Part shown: piece by piece, positions 34,926 to 44,812 of the stretch | Position numbering within the stretch: position 1 is the first letter of the stretch | Layout: every line of letters starts with the position of its first letter | Source: Aurantimonas sp. HBX-1 | GTDB lineage: Bacteria; Pseudomonadota; Alphaproteobacteria; Rhizobiales; Rhizobiaceae | Length of the DNA stretch: 64,000 nucleotides | Direction: 5' to 3' | Assembly: GCF_021391535.1 (NCBI RefSeq) | Contig: NZ_CP090066.1 | Location: 4,043,501-4,107,500 of the forward strand | The notes under the pieces: generated by a model | Told to the model about the DNA's origin: nothing | Database searches by the model: none | What the model saw: the letters and a program-made list of their open reading frames with translations, nothing else | Position numbers and translations under genes: made by a program

Positions 34926-36626
34926 ATGTCGAACGCAAACCCGTCGCGCGAGGATTTCGCCTCGCTGCTCGAAGCCTCGTTCCATGAACAGGACGTGGCC
35001 GAAGGCATGGTGGTCAAGGGGACCGTCGTCGCGATCGAAAAGGACATGGCCGTCATCGATGCCGGCCTGAAGGTCGAGGGCCGTGTCGCCCTCAAGGAAT
35101 TCGGCGGCCGCGCCGGTGGCGACCTGAAGGTCGGCGACACCGTCGAGGTCTATGTCGAGCGCATCGAGAATGCCCTCGGCGAAGCCGTGCTGTCGCGCGA
35201 CAAGGCGCGCCGCGAAGAGAGCTGGGTCAAGCTCGAAGAGAAGTTCAACGCCAACGAAAAGGTCGAAGGCCAGATCTTCAACCAGGTCAAGGGCGGCTTC
35301 ACGGTCGACCTCGACGGCGCAGTGGCCTTCCTGCCGCGCTCGCAGGTCGACATCCGGCCGATCCGCGACGTCACGCCGCTGATGAACACGCCGCAGCCGT
35401 TCCAGATCCTCAAGATGGACAAGCGCCGCGGCAACATCGTCGTGTCGCGCCGTACCGTTCTCGAGGAGAGCCGGGCCGAGCAGCGTTCGGAGATCGTCCA
35501 GAACCTCGAAGAGGGCCAGACGGTCGACGGCATCGTCAAGAACATCACCGACTACGGCGCCTTCGTCGATCTCGGTGGCATTGACGGCCTGCTGCACGTC
35601 ACCGACATGGCCTGGCGCCGCGTCAACCATCCGACCGAGATCCTGCAGATCGGCCAGACGGTGAAGGTCCAGATCATCCGCATCAACCAGGAGACGCATC
35701 GCATCTCGCTGGGCATGAAGCAGCTCGAGGCCGACCCGTGGGATGGCATCGGGGTGAAGTACCCGATGGGCGTCAAGGTCACCGGGCGCGTGACGAACAT
35801 CACCGACTACGGTGCGTTCGTCGAGCTGGAGCCGGGCATCGAAGGCCTCATCCACGTCTCGGAAATGTCCTGGACCAAGAAGAACGTCCATCCGGGCAAG
35901 ATCCTCTCCACCTCCCAGGAGGTCGAGGTCGTCGTGCTCGAGGTCGACCCGAACAAGCGCCGCATCTCGCTCGGCCTGAAGCAGACGCTCTCCAATCCGT
36001 GGGAGTCGTTCCGCGACCAGTTCCCGATCGGCACGATCGTCGAGGGCGAGGTCAAGAACAAGACCGAGTTCGGCCTGTTCATCGGCCTGGAGGGCGATGT
36101 CGATGGCATGGTCCACCTCTCCGATCTCGACTGGAACCGTCCGGGCGAGCAGGTCATCGAGGAGTTCAACAAGGGCGACATGGTGAAGGCGCAGGTTCTC
36201 GACATCGACGTCGAGAAGGAGCGCATCTCGCTCGGCATGAAGCAGGTCGGCGGCGATCCGTTCGTCGATGCTGCCGAGGCCGGCGACGTGCGCCGTGGCG
36301 CGGTGGTCACCTGCGAGATCACCGAGGTCAAGGAAGGCGGGCTTGAGGTCAAGATCGTCGACACCGACCTCACCTCGTTCATCCGCCGCTCCGATCTTGC
36401 CCGCGACCGGGACGAACAGCGTCCCGAGCGCTTCCAGGTCGGCCAGAAGCTCGACGCCCGCGTCACGCAGTTCGACAAGAAGGCGCGCCGCGTCGGCGTG
36501 TCGATCAAGGCGCTGCAGATCTTCGAGGAGAAGGAGGCGGTGCAGCAGTACGGCTCGTCCGACTCCGGCGCGTCGCTCGGCGACATTCTCGGCGCAGCCC
36601 TCAAGGGCCGCGGCGACGAGGAATAG
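34926..36626 (+). CDS. rpsA: 30S ribosomal protein S1
   Basis: A 566-residue protein with six S1 (OB-fold) repeats. The third to sixth carry the clear pattern ITDYGAFVDL, ITDYGAFVEL, KTEFGLFIGL and a more diverged last copy, each followed by GLLHV/GLIHV/GMVHL and RISLGMKQ-type endings. S1 unfolds and docks mRNA leaders on the 30S subunit. Start ATG 34926 follows a strong AAGGAG. A 273-bp leader precedes it, consistent with autoregulation of S1, and a strong terminator follows. Confidence 0.98.
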   Translation: MSNANPSREDFASLLEASFHEQDVAEGMVVKGTVVAIEKDMAVIDAGLKVEGRVALKEFGGRAGGDLKVGDTVEVYVERIENALGEAVLSRDKARREESWVKLEEKFNANEKVEGQIFNQVKGGFTVDLDGAVAFLPRSQVDIRPIRDVTPLMNTPQPFQILKMDKRRGNIVVSRRTVLEESRAEQRSEIVQNLEEGQTVDGIVKNITDYGAFVDLGGIDGLLHVTDMAWRRVNHPTEILQIGQTVKVQIIRINQETHRISLGMKQLEADPWDGIGVKYPMGVKVTGRVTNITDYGAFVELEPGIEGLIHVSEMSWTKKNVHPGKILSTSQEVEVVVLEVDPNKRRISLGLKQTLSNPWESFRDQFPIGTIVEGEVKNKTEFGLFIGLEGDVDGMVHLSDLDWNRPGEQVIEEFNKGDMVKAQVLDIDVEKERISLGMKQVGGDPFVDAAEAGDVRRGAVVTCEITEVKEGGLEVKIVDTDLTSFIRRSDLARDRDEQRPERFQVGQKLDARVTQFDKKARRVGVSIKALQIFEEKEAVQQYGSSDSGASLGDILGAALKGRGDEE

Positions 36627-36662
36627 TCGGCTACCGGCTCCGGCCGGTTCCACGTGAAACAG

Positions 36663-36699
36663 AAGGCCCGCGGCGATCCCTCGCCGCGGGCCTTTTTTC
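36663..36699 (+). terminator. Rho-independent terminator of rpsA
   Basis: AAGGCCCGCGGCGA and TCGCCGCGGGCCTT form a perfect 14-bp stem around a TCCC loop, followed by a T-run. It begins 36 bp after the rpsA stop. Confidence 0.95.
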
Positions 36700-36773
36700 T
36701 TGAGGCCGAGCGTTAGCCGATCGGTGACGAAACCCCGGCACGATCGGCTTCCTGCCGCCAAGGAACCTCCCAG

Positions 36774-38171
36774 ATGGTCGTCGCCGCCCCCAGTCCATCG
36801 ACGACGCTGCCGTCGGCATCGGGAGTCACGCTCGCCGAAATCGTCGGGGCCCTGTCCTTCGCGCTGGACATGACGGAAGGACAGCCCCCCGGCCACTGCG
36901 TCCGCTGCTGCCATATCGGGATCCGCATCGCCGAGGAACTCGGCCTTCCGGCCGCCGCCCGGCGCGACCTCTACTACACGCTGCTGATGAAGGATCTCGG
37001 CTGCTCGTCCAATGCGGCGCGGATCTGCGAGCTCTATCTCGCCGACGACATCTCCTTCAAAAGCGAATTCAAGGAGATCGACGACAGCCTCGCGAGCGTG
37101 CTGCGCTTCATCCTCCAGCAGACCGGGCTGAAGGCCGGCCTCTCGGAACGCTTCCGGGCGCTGGTCAACATCGCCCGCAATGGCGGCGCCATCGCGCAGG
37201 AGATGATCGAAACGCGCTGCCAGCGCGGCGCGGCGATCGCCCGCCGGATGCGCTTCTCGGAAGATGTCGCCCGGGCGATCCACAGTCTCGACGAGCACTG
37301 GAACGGCAACGGCCGGCCCGAGCGCCTGGCCGGGGAGGCGATCCCGCTCTATGCGCGGATCGCGCTCGTCGCCCAGGTCGCCGACGTGTTTCATCGGTCC
37401 GGCGGCCGCGACGCGGCACGCGAGGAAGTGCGGCTACGCCGGTCGAGCTGGTTCGACCCGGCCGTCGTCGCAGCCTTCGAACAAGCGGCCGACCGTGACG
37501 GGTTCTGGTCGGGGCTCGAGGACGAGGCGATCGCCACCGGCATCCTCGCGCAGGAGCCGGGCAGCCGGCTGGAACCGGTCGACGAGGACTATCTGGACGA
37601 CATCGCAGCGGCCTTCGCGGAAGTCATCGATTCCAAGTCGCCCTACACGGCCGGTCACTCCGACCGGGTCGCGCTGTTCACCGACATGATCGGCGAGTCG
37701 CTCGGCTTCGACCCGGCGCGCCGGCGGCGCCTGAAGCGCGCGGCGCTGCTGCACGACATCGGCAAGCTGGGCGTATCGAACCAGATCCTCGACAAGCCGG
37801 GAAAGCTGGACGAGGCCGAGTGGCTGGTCGTGCGCAGCCATCCGACGCTTTCGGAAGAGATCCTGTCCCGCATCTCGGCGTTCGCCGAACTCGCCACGAT
37901 CGGCGGCGCCCACCACGAGCGGCTCGACGGCAAGGGCTACCCGCGGGGCCTGGCGGGCAGCGCCATTCCGCTCGACGTGCGGGTCGTGACGGTGGCGGAC
38001 ATCTTCGATGCCCTGACCGCGAACCGGCCCTACCGCAAGGCGATGACGCTGTCGCAGGCGCTGGCGATCCTCGACGCGGACACGGGAACCGCCGTTGACG
38101 GGACCTGCGTCGCGGCGCTGCGCCAGGCGCTCGCCCGCATCGACGCCGAAGCCGTCACCGCCGCCGGCTGA
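36774..38171 (+). CDS. HD-GYP domain cyclic di-GMP phosphodiesterase with degenerate N-terminal HD domain
   Basis: A 465-residue protein. The C-terminal HD-GYP domain (about residues 265-460) is intact: His327-Asp328 in LLHDIGKLG, the HHERLDGKGYPRG motif with Gly388-Tyr389-Pro390, and ADIFDALTANRPYR. This predicts hydrolysis of cyclic di-GMP. Residues 1-240 resemble a second HD-type fold (GHCVRCCHIGIRIAEELG, then MKDLGCSSNA) in which the HD pair is altered, so it is probably a sensory or structural duplicate. The gene is monocistronic after rpsA. Confidence 0.92.
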   Translation: MVVAAPSPSTTLPSASGVTLAEIVGALSFALDMTEGQPPGHCVRCCHIGIRIAEELGLPAAARRDLYYTLLMKDLGCSSNAARICELYLADDISFKSEFKEIDDSLASVLRFILQQTGLKAGLSERFRALVNIARNGGAIAQEMIETRCQRGAAIARRMRFSEDVARAIHSLDEHWNGNGRPERLAGEAIPLYARIALVAQVADVFHRSGGRDAAREEVRLRRSSWFDPAVVAAFEQAADRDGFWSGLEDEAIATGILAQEPGSRLEPVDEDYLDDIAAAFAEVIDSKSPYTAGHSDRVALFTDMIGESLGFDPARRRRLKRAALLHDIGKLGVSNQILDKPGKLDEAEWLVVRSHPTLSEEILSRISAFAELATIGGAHHERLDGKGYPRGLAGSAIPLDVRVVTVADIFDALTANRPYRKAMTLSQALAILDADTGTAVDGTCVAALRQALARIDAEAVTAAG

Positions 38172-38257
38172 AGCCGGCGCCGGGGTCAGCCGATCCCGCC
38201 GATTTCACGTGAGACACGGCCCGGATGACTTGCCGGCAACGCAGGCCGCGATTCCGC

Positions 38258-38824
38258 TCAGGCGGCCTCGTCGAGGCTTTCGAGGACGACGTTGCCGTTG
38301 GTGTAGATGCAGATCTCGCCGGCGATCTTCATGGCGCGGCGGGCGATCTCCTCGGCGTCGTATTCAGTGTCGGCCAGCGCCCGCGCCGCGGCGAGGGCGT
38401 AGTTGCCGCCCGAGCCGATGGCGATGACGCCGTGCTCGGGCTCCAGCACGTCACCGTTGCCGGTCAGCGTCAGCGTCACCGTCCTGTCGGCGACGATCAT
38501 CATCGCCTCCAGCCGGCGCAGATAGCGGTCGGTGCGCCAGTCCTTGGCGAGCTCGACGCAGGCGCGCATCAGCTGGTCGGGATACTGCTCGAGCTTGGCC
38601 TCGAGCCGCTCCAGCAGGGTGAAGGCGTCGGCCGTCGCCCCGGCGAAGCCGGCGATGACGTTGCCGCCCTTGCCGATGCGGCGCACCTTGCGGGCATTGC
38701 CCTTCATCACCGTGTTGCCGAGCGACACCTGGCCGTCGCCGGCGATCACCACCTTGCCGCCCTTGCGGACGGCGACGATGGTGGTGCCGTAGATCTTGTT
38801 GGGATCGTGCTGTTCGAAATTCAT
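38258..38824 (-). CDS. hslV: ATP-dependent protease subunit HslV (ClpQ)
   Basis: A 188-residue proteasome-like peptidase subunit of HslUV. Processing after YG exposes the catalytic Thr14 of GTTIVAVR. GDGQVSLGN, GFAGATADAF and SGGNYALAAARAL are family motifs. Its ATPase partner hslU is in the window but 9 kb away at 47834 on the other strand, so the two are not in one operon as they are in many bacteria. A divergent or upstream partner is not seen. Confidence 0.97.
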   Translation of the reverse strand: MNFEQHDPNKIYGTTIVAVRKGGKVVIAGDGQVSLGNTVMKGNARKVRRIGKGGNVIAGFAGATADAFTLLERLEAKLEQYPDQLMRACVELAKDWRTDRYLRRLEAMMIVADRTVTLTLTGNGDVLEPEHGVIAIGSGGNYALAAARALADTEYDAEEIARRAMKIAGEICIYTNGNVVLESLDEAA

Positions 38825-38979
38825 CTCGGGTCCTTTGCCGGATCACGGGACCGGGTGCGCCGCAGCGGCGCCTCGACCGGCGTCGGAGCCCCATGTGGGC
38901 GCTGCGGCAAGGAATGCCAAGCGAGGGCGGGTCACGCGCAGGAAGCAGGGCGCCGCCGAGACGTCCGGAAGGGAGTTGG

Positions 38980-39594
38980 TCACTCCTCGATCGTCACCTC
39001 AGGCAGCGTGTAGCGCCTGACCGTCAGCCCGTAAGGAGACCGCTCCCCCTCGACGATCATGGTCTCGCCGAGATAGGGGGTGATCCTTCCTCGCCACTTC
39101 ACGCCGCAGATCCGTTGTTCAGCGAATTCGGGATTGGATGCCCGGACGCCACGGCAGGCTTTGCTGGCATGGAAAGACCTGATCACGAACGGCCCGCTGA
39201 ACGCTTCCTTCGAGGAGAAATGCTGACGGGCCGCCGGGTAGAAATCGGCGATCAGGGAATGCGCGATCATGTAAGCCAGGATGGGAGTCGCAACGATAAG
39301 GAATGCGATCTTCGCCGGCGATTTGAGACCGCTAGCCTTGGGGTCGTCCTGGCTGATTTCGCCATCTTCGACTTGCCGGAGGCGATAGTTCAGCAATTTT
39401 ATGAATAGATAAGTGAACCCGACGGCCGCCGTGGCGCCGCCGATCACGGCAAATGGCTTGACTGCTTCCGCATATTCTCGATCGATGAGGAAATATCGCC
39501 AATCGATCGGATCGAACAAGAGGACGCCGAACCATGCCAGGCCGACAACCAATATTGACCATCCGATGATCTTTAGGAGCGCCGGGTTATGCAA
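38980..39594 (-). CDS. Hypothetical membrane protein
   Basis: A 204-residue protein that I do not recognise. Predicted membrane helices are at about residues 8-27, 46-66 and 95-114. A soluble C-terminal region of about 85 residues with two cysteines (KACRG and QRICG) follows and is probably periplasmic. GC content and codon use are visibly lower than in flanking hslV and hisB, suggesting recent acquisition. It has no operon partner. Confidence 0.62.
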   Translation of the reverse strand: MHNPALLKIIGWSILVVGLAWFGVLLFDPIDWRYFLIDREYAEAVKPFAVIGGATAAVGFTYLFIKLLNYRLRQVEDGEISQDDPKASGLKSPAKIAFLIVATPILAYMIAHSLIADFYPAARQHFSSKEAFSGPFVIRSFHASKACRGVRASNPEFAEQRICGVKWRGRITPYLGETMIVEGERSPYGLTVRRYTLPEVTIEE

Positions 39595-39910
39595 CTTTCT
39601 GACCCTCGACGTCCCTAAATTTCACAAATCTATTGAGTCTTAGAGTCTCGTGCCATCCGACCTTTCGAATCGCGGCGTTGCTTTCTTTGTGCATCGCGCA
39701 AGACGGGGAAGATACGTCAAAGTGGATTGCCGGGTGATGAAACGCCGCCAATGTCGGCATGGGCCCGGCGTGGCCGTGGACCTGCGGCTGTATGCCCCTG
39801 CGGCAGCGGATTGCCTGCCCGGGCCAGACTGGAGGCAGAACCCGGGCGCCCGCGAGCGATGACAGGCACGGCGCCGGATGCTAGGAGCCTGACCGAAAGG
39901 GAGACACCCC
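39595..39910. other. Divergent intergenic region before hisB
   Basis: No gene or RNA recognised. Bases 39600-39700 are AT-richer and belong with the low-GC hypothetical gene; the remainder is GC-rich and holds the hisB promoter, which could not be pinned down. No leader peptide rich in histidine codons was seen, so no his attenuator is claimed. Confidence 0.4.
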
Positions 39911-40519
39911 ATGGCCGAGACAGCCGGGCGGCGCGATGCCGTCGTCGAGCGCAAGACCAACGAGACGAAGATCCGCGTCCGCGTCGATCTCGACGGCACC
40001 GGCCGCTCGACGATCGCCACCGGCGTCGGCTTCTTCGACCACATGCTCGAGCAGCTGTCGCGCCACTCGCTGATCGACATGGAGATCGAGGCCGACGGCG
40101 ACCGCCACATCGACGACCACCACACGGTCGAGGACACCGGCATCGCGCTCGGCCAGGCGATCCGCAAGGCGCTCGGCGAACGGCGCGGCATCCGCCGCTA
40201 CGCCTCGCTCGACCTTGCCATGGACGAGTGCCTGACCCGCGCGGCGATCGACGTCTCGGGCCGGCCGTTCCTGGTCTTCGACGCGCGCTTCCAGCGCGAG
40301 AAGATCGGCAGCTTCGACACCGAACTGGTGCAGGAATTCTTCCAGGCACTGGCGCAGAACGCCGGCGTGACGCTGCACATCGCCAATCTCTACGGCACCA
40401 ACGCCCACCATGTCGCCGAGACCTGCTTCAAGGCGGTGGCGCGCGTGCTGGGCGACGCCGTGGCGATCGATCCGCGACAGGCCGACCTCGTGCCCTCGAC
40501 CAAGGGCATGCTGGCGTGA
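39911..40519 (+). CDS. hisB: Imidazoleglycerol-phosphate dehydratase
   Basis: A 202-residue monofunctional enzyme of histidine synthesis that dehydrates imidazole glycerol phosphate. The manganese-binding motifs are DHMLEQLSRHS and the later HHVAETCFKA, with IDDHHTVEDTGIALG between. The phosphatase domain of the E. coli bifunctional HisB is absent, as normal in alphaproteobacteria. It begins a run hisB-DUF2628-hisH-small protein-hisA with 3-100 bp spacing. Confidence 0.97.
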   Translation: MAETAGRRDAVVERKTNETKIRVRVDLDGTGRSTIATGVGFFDHMLEQLSRHSLIDMEIEADGDRHIDDHHTVEDTGIALGQAIRKALGERRGIRRYASLDLAMDECLTRAAIDVSGRPFLVFDARFQREKIGSFDTELVQEFFQALAQNAGVTLHIANLYGTNAHHVAETCFKAVARVLGDAVAIDPRQADLVPSTKGMLA

Positions 40520-40526
40520 GCGGCCC

Positions 40527-41015
40527 ATGGCGCTGACCCGCTACATCGTCTTCGAGCCGCCGGCGTCGTCGGGTGTCACCGGCGAGGCGGTGTTCGTGCG
40601 CGACCGGTTCTCGATCTGGGCATTCCTGGTGCCGTTCCTCTGGCTGCTGCGCTATGGTTTGTGGCTTTCGGCAGTCGTCGTGCTCATCGCCGGCTTCGGC
40701 CTTGCCTGGCTGGGCAGCGTCGAGGGCTTCGGCCTCGCCGGGACGGTGCTGCCGATCCTCGTCGGCATCCTCGTCGCGCTGGAGGGGCCGAGCCTCAGGG
40801 CCGCGAAATACCGCCGCAAGGGCTGGCGCGAGGCGGCCGCCTTCCACGCCGACGACCGCGCCGAGGCCGAGCTGATCTACTACGGCGCGTCCCGCGGCGA
40901 GGCCGCCGCGCCGGCGCCGGCGCCGGTTCTCGCCCAGGCGCCGTGGAAGACCGCACCGCGCGCCCCGCGACCTGCCGCCACCGGCGGCTTCTTCGACGCC
41001 ATGAAGGCCCGCTGA
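40527..41015 (+). CDS. DUF2628 domain membrane protein in the his operon
   Basis: A 162-residue protein. The N-terminal RYIVFEPP and VFVRDRFSIWAFLVPFLWLL match DUF2628; two to three membrane helices lie between residues 30 and 90, and the C-terminal third is Ala/Pro-rich ending GGFFDAMKAR. It sits 7 bp after hisB and 3 bp before hisH, so it is an operon member. This placement recurs in Rhizobiales as I recall, but no link to histidine synthesis is known. Confidence 0.87.
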   Translation: MALTRYIVFEPPASSGVTGEAVFVRDRFSIWAFLVPFLWLLRYGLWLSAVVVLIAGFGLAWLGSVEGFGLAGTVLPILVGILVALEGPSLRAAKYRRKGWREAAAFHADDRAEAELIYYGASRGEAAAPAPAPVLAQAPWKTAPRAPRPAATGGFFDAMKAR

Positions 41016-41018
41016 GAC

Positions 41019-41672
41019 ATGCAGACTGTCGCCATCATCGACTACGGCTCGGGCAATCTGCGCTCGGCCGCCAAGGCCTTCGAGCGCGCCGCCCGCGAGG
41101 CGGACGCGTCGGCCGAGATCATCCTCACCGACGATCCCGAGACGGTCCGCCGGGCCGACCGGGTGGTGCTGCCGGGCGTCGGCGCCTTCGCCGACTGCCG
41201 CGCCGGCATCGACGCGGTGCCGGGCCTCACCGAGGCGCTGCGTGATGCGGTCGAAACGGAGGCGAGGCCCTTCCTCGGGATCTGCGTCGGCATGCAGCTG
41301 ATGGCCTCGCGCGGGCACGAGAAGGCCGTGACGGAAGGCTTCGGCTGGATCCCCGGCGACGTGGTCCACATCACGCCATCGGACCCGGCGCTGAAGGTGC
41401 CGCAGATCGGCTGGAACACCATCAAGGCGCATCGCGACCATGCGCTGCTCGCCGGCATTCCCACCGGCGAGGCGGGGCTGCACGCCTATTTCGTGCATTC
41501 CTACCACCTCGTCGCGGAGAACGAGGCCGACGTGCTAGCGGGCGCCGAGTATGGCGGCGAGGTCACGGCGATCGTCGCAAGCGGCAACAAGGCCGGCACG
41601 CAGTTCCACCCGGAGAAGAGCCAGGCGCTCGGCCTCGCCCTGATCGGCAACTTCCTGAAATGGAAGCCCTGA
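41019..41672 (+). CDS. hisH: Imidazole glycerol phosphate synthase, glutaminase subunit
   Basis: A 217-residue class I glutamine amidotransferase that supplies ammonia to HisF. The nucleophile Cys lies in GICVGMQL, the His-Glu pair in TQFHPEKSQ, and the start IIDYGSGNLRSA is standard. It pairs with the hisF product encoded at 43985. The interval between hisH and hisA contains an unrelated 71-residue gene. Confidence 0.97.
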   Translation: MQTVAIIDYGSGNLRSAAKAFERAAREADASAEIILTDDPETVRRADRVVLPGVGAFADCRAGIDAVPGLTEALRDAVETEARPFLGICVGMQLMASRGHEKAVTEGFGWIPGDVVHITPSDPALKVPQIGWNTIKAHRDHALLAGIPTGEAGLHAYFVHSYHLVAENEADVLAGAEYGGEVTAIVASGNKAGTQFHPEKSQALGLALIGNFLKWKP

Positions 41673-41771
41673 CCGCCGGGTCGGCAGCCGCCGCATGATC
41701 CATGTCAATCCGCCGGGTCGGCAGGCGCGGTATCGGGAAAGGGTGAATCCCTCCCGACGCCGAGGCCAGGC

Positions 41772-41987
41772 ATGTCGACACGCTTCCGAATCGCGATGCT
41801 GCTCTACGGCATGATCAACGCCGTGATCTTCGGCTTCGGCATCATCCTGGTTCTGAGCTTCCCGGAGATTTCCGAGGCCTGGCCCTACATCATCCCGGTC
41901 GTCGTGGTGGCGAGCTTCGTCCTCGCCGCGCCAATCGCTTGGATCATCGCGCCGCGCCTGCGCGCCCGCAACCGGCGGGACCGGTAA
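41772..41987 (+). CDS. Small two-helix membrane protein between hisH and hisA
   Basis: A 71-residue protein with two membrane helices (about residues 8-29 and 38-60), a connecting SFPEISEAWP turn and an Arg-rich cytoplasmic tail. No family recognised. It lies 99 bp after hisH and 86 bp before hisA on the same strand, so it probably reads with the his genes. CGAGGCC before ATG is only a weak ribosome site. Confidence 0.6.
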   Translation: MSTRFRIAMLLYGMINAVIFGFGIILVLSFPEISEAWPYIIPVVVVASFVLAAPIAWIIAPRLRARNRRDR

Positions 41988-42073
41988 CCAGGCGTACGAC
42001 GCATCCGGGCTTGCCGGACGGGCGCCGGGGTGGAAGAAGCGACTTCCGCCCCACCGACCCGATGCGAGAGCCC

Positions 42074-42811
42074 ATGCCCATTCTCTTTCCCGCCATCGAC
42101 CTCAAGGACGGCGCCTGCGTGCGCCTCAAGCTCGGGCTGATGGAAGAGGCGACGGTCTACAACGCCGATCCGGCGGCGCAGGCGCTTGAGTTCCGCGATG
42201 CCGGCTTCACCCATCTCCACGTCGTCGACCTCAACGGCGCGTTCGCGGGCCGCGCGGTCAACGGTGCCGCCGTCGACGCCATCATCGCCGCGGTCGGCAG
42301 TGACATGCGCGTGCAGCTCGGCGGCGGCATACGGACCATGGCCGACATCGAGGCCTGGCTCGACAAGGGCCTGTCGCGGGTGATCCTCGGCACCGTCGCG
42401 GTCCGCGACCCGGAACTGGTCCGGGCGGCGGCGAAGCGCTTTCCCGGCCGCATCGCCGTCGGCATCGACGCCAAGGGCGGCAAGGTGGCAGTCGAGGGCT
42501 GGGCCGAGACCTCGCAGCTGACGGCCGTCGATCTCGCCCGGCAGTTCGAGGACGCCGGCGTCGCCGCGATCATCTACACCGACGTCGACCGCGATGGGAT
42601 CCTTGCCGGCATCAACTGGGAGGCGACGATCGACCTCGCCGGCGCCGTGTCGATCCCGGTGATCGCCTCGGGCGGCCTCGCCTCGATCGCCGACGTGGTG
42701 CGGCTCACCATGCCCGACGCGCAGCTCCTGGAAGGCGCGATCTCCGGCCGGGCGCTCTATGACGGGCGGATCGACGCCGCCGAGGCGCTGCGGGTGCTCG
42801 GCGCCGGCTGA
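42074..42811 (+). CDS. hisA: Phosphoribosyl isomerase HisA (ProFAR isomerase)
   Basis: A 245-residue TIM-barrel isomerase of histidine synthesis. Asp9 in FPAIDLKDG is the general base, the second catalytic Asp lies in YTDVDRDG, and LGGGIR and ASGGLAS are phosphate loops. ATG 42074 is preferred to ATG 42062 because the barrel begins at MPILFPAID. The convergent alpha/beta-hydrolase ends 15 bp after it, interrupting the his gene run before hisF. Confidence 0.96.
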   Translation: MPILFPAIDLKDGACVRLKLGLMEEATVYNADPAAQALEFRDAGFTHLHVVDLNGAFAGRAVNGAAVDAIIAAVGSDMRVQLGGGIRTMADIEAWLDKGLSRVILGTVAVRDPELVRAAAKRFPGRIAVGIDAKGGKVAVEGWAETSQLTAVDLARQFEDAGVAAIIYTDVDRDGILAGINWEATIDLAGAVSIPVIASGGLASIADVVRLTMPDAQLLEGAISGRALYDGRIDAAEALRVLGAG

Positions 42812-42826
42812 TTAGTCAGCCGACAG

Positions 42827-43666
42827 CTACGGTAGCGCCGCCAGGAACGCCGCCACCGCGGCGTTGAAGGCCTGCGGCGCGTCGAGATTGGAGACATGCC
42901 CGGCCTCGACGGTGACGATCTCGGCCCGGCCGATGCGGCGGGCGATCTCGCCGGCGTGGTCGATCACCAGCTGCGTCTCGTGGCGGCCGATGACGACGAG
43001 GCAGGCAATGTCGAGGGCGCGGATCGCCGCCGGATCGGCCGCGACGATCGCCGCATAGGCGGCGACCACCGCATCCGCCGGCATCGACGAAAACCCTTCG
43101 ACGAAATGCCGCTCGGCATCGGCGCCGACCCATTCGGCGCCAAAAATCTTCTTCGCGCCGGCAATGCCCCAGCGCGCCGTGCGATGCTGGCCGAGGAGAG
43201 CGAAGGCCGCCGGCAGGATGCGCTGCGGTCCCAGCCACTCGAGGGCTGCCCGCAGCGGCCCGTGCAGCGACAGCGCCAGCGGCGTGTCGGCGAGCACCAT
43301 CGCGGCGACGCGCGCCGGCCGCTGCGCCGCCATCTCCAGCGCCACCATGCCGCCCAGCGAGACGCCGCAGAGGACGGCGCGTTCGATGCTGAGCGCGTCG
43401 AGGAAGCCGAACGCGTCCGCCGCCAGGCTCTCGACCGACATCCCGGTCGTATCGCCCAGCGTCTCGCCATGGCCGCGCAGATCCGGCGCCAGCATGCGGT
43501 AGTCGCCCGCAAGCCCGTCGATCTGCGGGCGCCAGACGGATTTGGTCTGCACCGCGCCGTGCAGGCAGAGCACCGGCGGGGCGGACGCCGGGCCCGCCTC
43601 GAGATAGGCGACGGTGAGGTCGCCGGCGGCGACCGACCGCGTGGCTGATGGCTGGTGCGATGTCAC
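42827..43666 (-). CDS. Alpha/beta fold hydrolase
   Basis: A 279-residue hydrolase starting at GTG, preceded by GGGAAG. The nucleophile elbow GVSLGG near residue 99, the oxyanion HG of LCLHGAVQ, and the catalytic His in EAGHVSNLDAP are all present. It resembles 3-oxoadipate enol-lactonase-type (PcaD) proteins in length and layout, but no pca genes are nearby, so the substrate is open. It is inserted on the opposite strand between hisA and hisF. Confidence 0.85.
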   Translation of the reverse strand: MTSHQPSATRSVAAGDLTVAYLEAGPASAPPVLCLHGAVQTKSVWRPQIDGLAGDYRMLAPDLRGHGETLGDTTGMSVESLAADAFGFLDALSIERAVLCGVSLGGMVALEMAAQRPARVAAMVLADTPLALSLHGPLRAALEWLGPQRILPAAFALLGQHRTARWGIAGAKKIFGAEWVGADAERHFVEGFSSMPADAVVAAYAAIVAADPAAIRALDIACLVVIGRHETQLVIDHAGEIARRIGRAEIVTVEAGHVSNLDAPQAFNAAVAAFLAALP

Positions 43667-43984
43667 GAACAGGCTTCCCGGAATCGGCTGATGGCTGCTC
43701 CGTCCGGCGGGACGACGGTACAGGCGCCGGTATACAGGCTTCGGCGGGCAAGTCGGCAGGCGATTTGCCGGCCGGTCGACGGCGAGGGCAGCGGAAGTGC
43801 GCGGGCGGCCAAGTCGCGCTGCCTCTTGCCGAGTTCCCTTGCGGCGTCGCATAAGGCGCCCATCATCACCGCACCGGCCGACGCCCTTGACGATGCCCGC
43901 TCCCGATCCCCACCCTCTCCGCCGGCGCATCCCCGCTGCGGGCGCTGCCATGGCTCGCTGTCCGGCACAGACGGAGACCGTCCG
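43667..43984. other. Divergent intergenic region before hisF
   Basis: No gene or structured RNA recognised. The segment must hold separate promoters for hisF and for the hydrolase gene. No convincing -35/-10 pair was found. Confidence 0.35.
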
Positions 43985-44791
<807 letters not shown>

Positions 44792-44812
44792 TCGGCCGGC
44801 CCCTCGAAAGGC

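Noticed and set aside
34716..37394. A very long open frame antisense to rpsA and its downstream region (892 codons)
   Set aside because: It is the shadow of rpsA codon bias on the opposite strand: no recognisable domain, and it spans the strong rpsA terminator.
39595..39910. A possible his-operon attenuator or leader peptide before hisB
   Set aside because: No short frame rich in His codons followed by a terminator hairpin was found.
43648..43854. A 68-codon frame between the hydrolase gene and hisF
   Set aside because: It overlaps the hydrolase start region, lacks a ribosome site and has no recognisable content.
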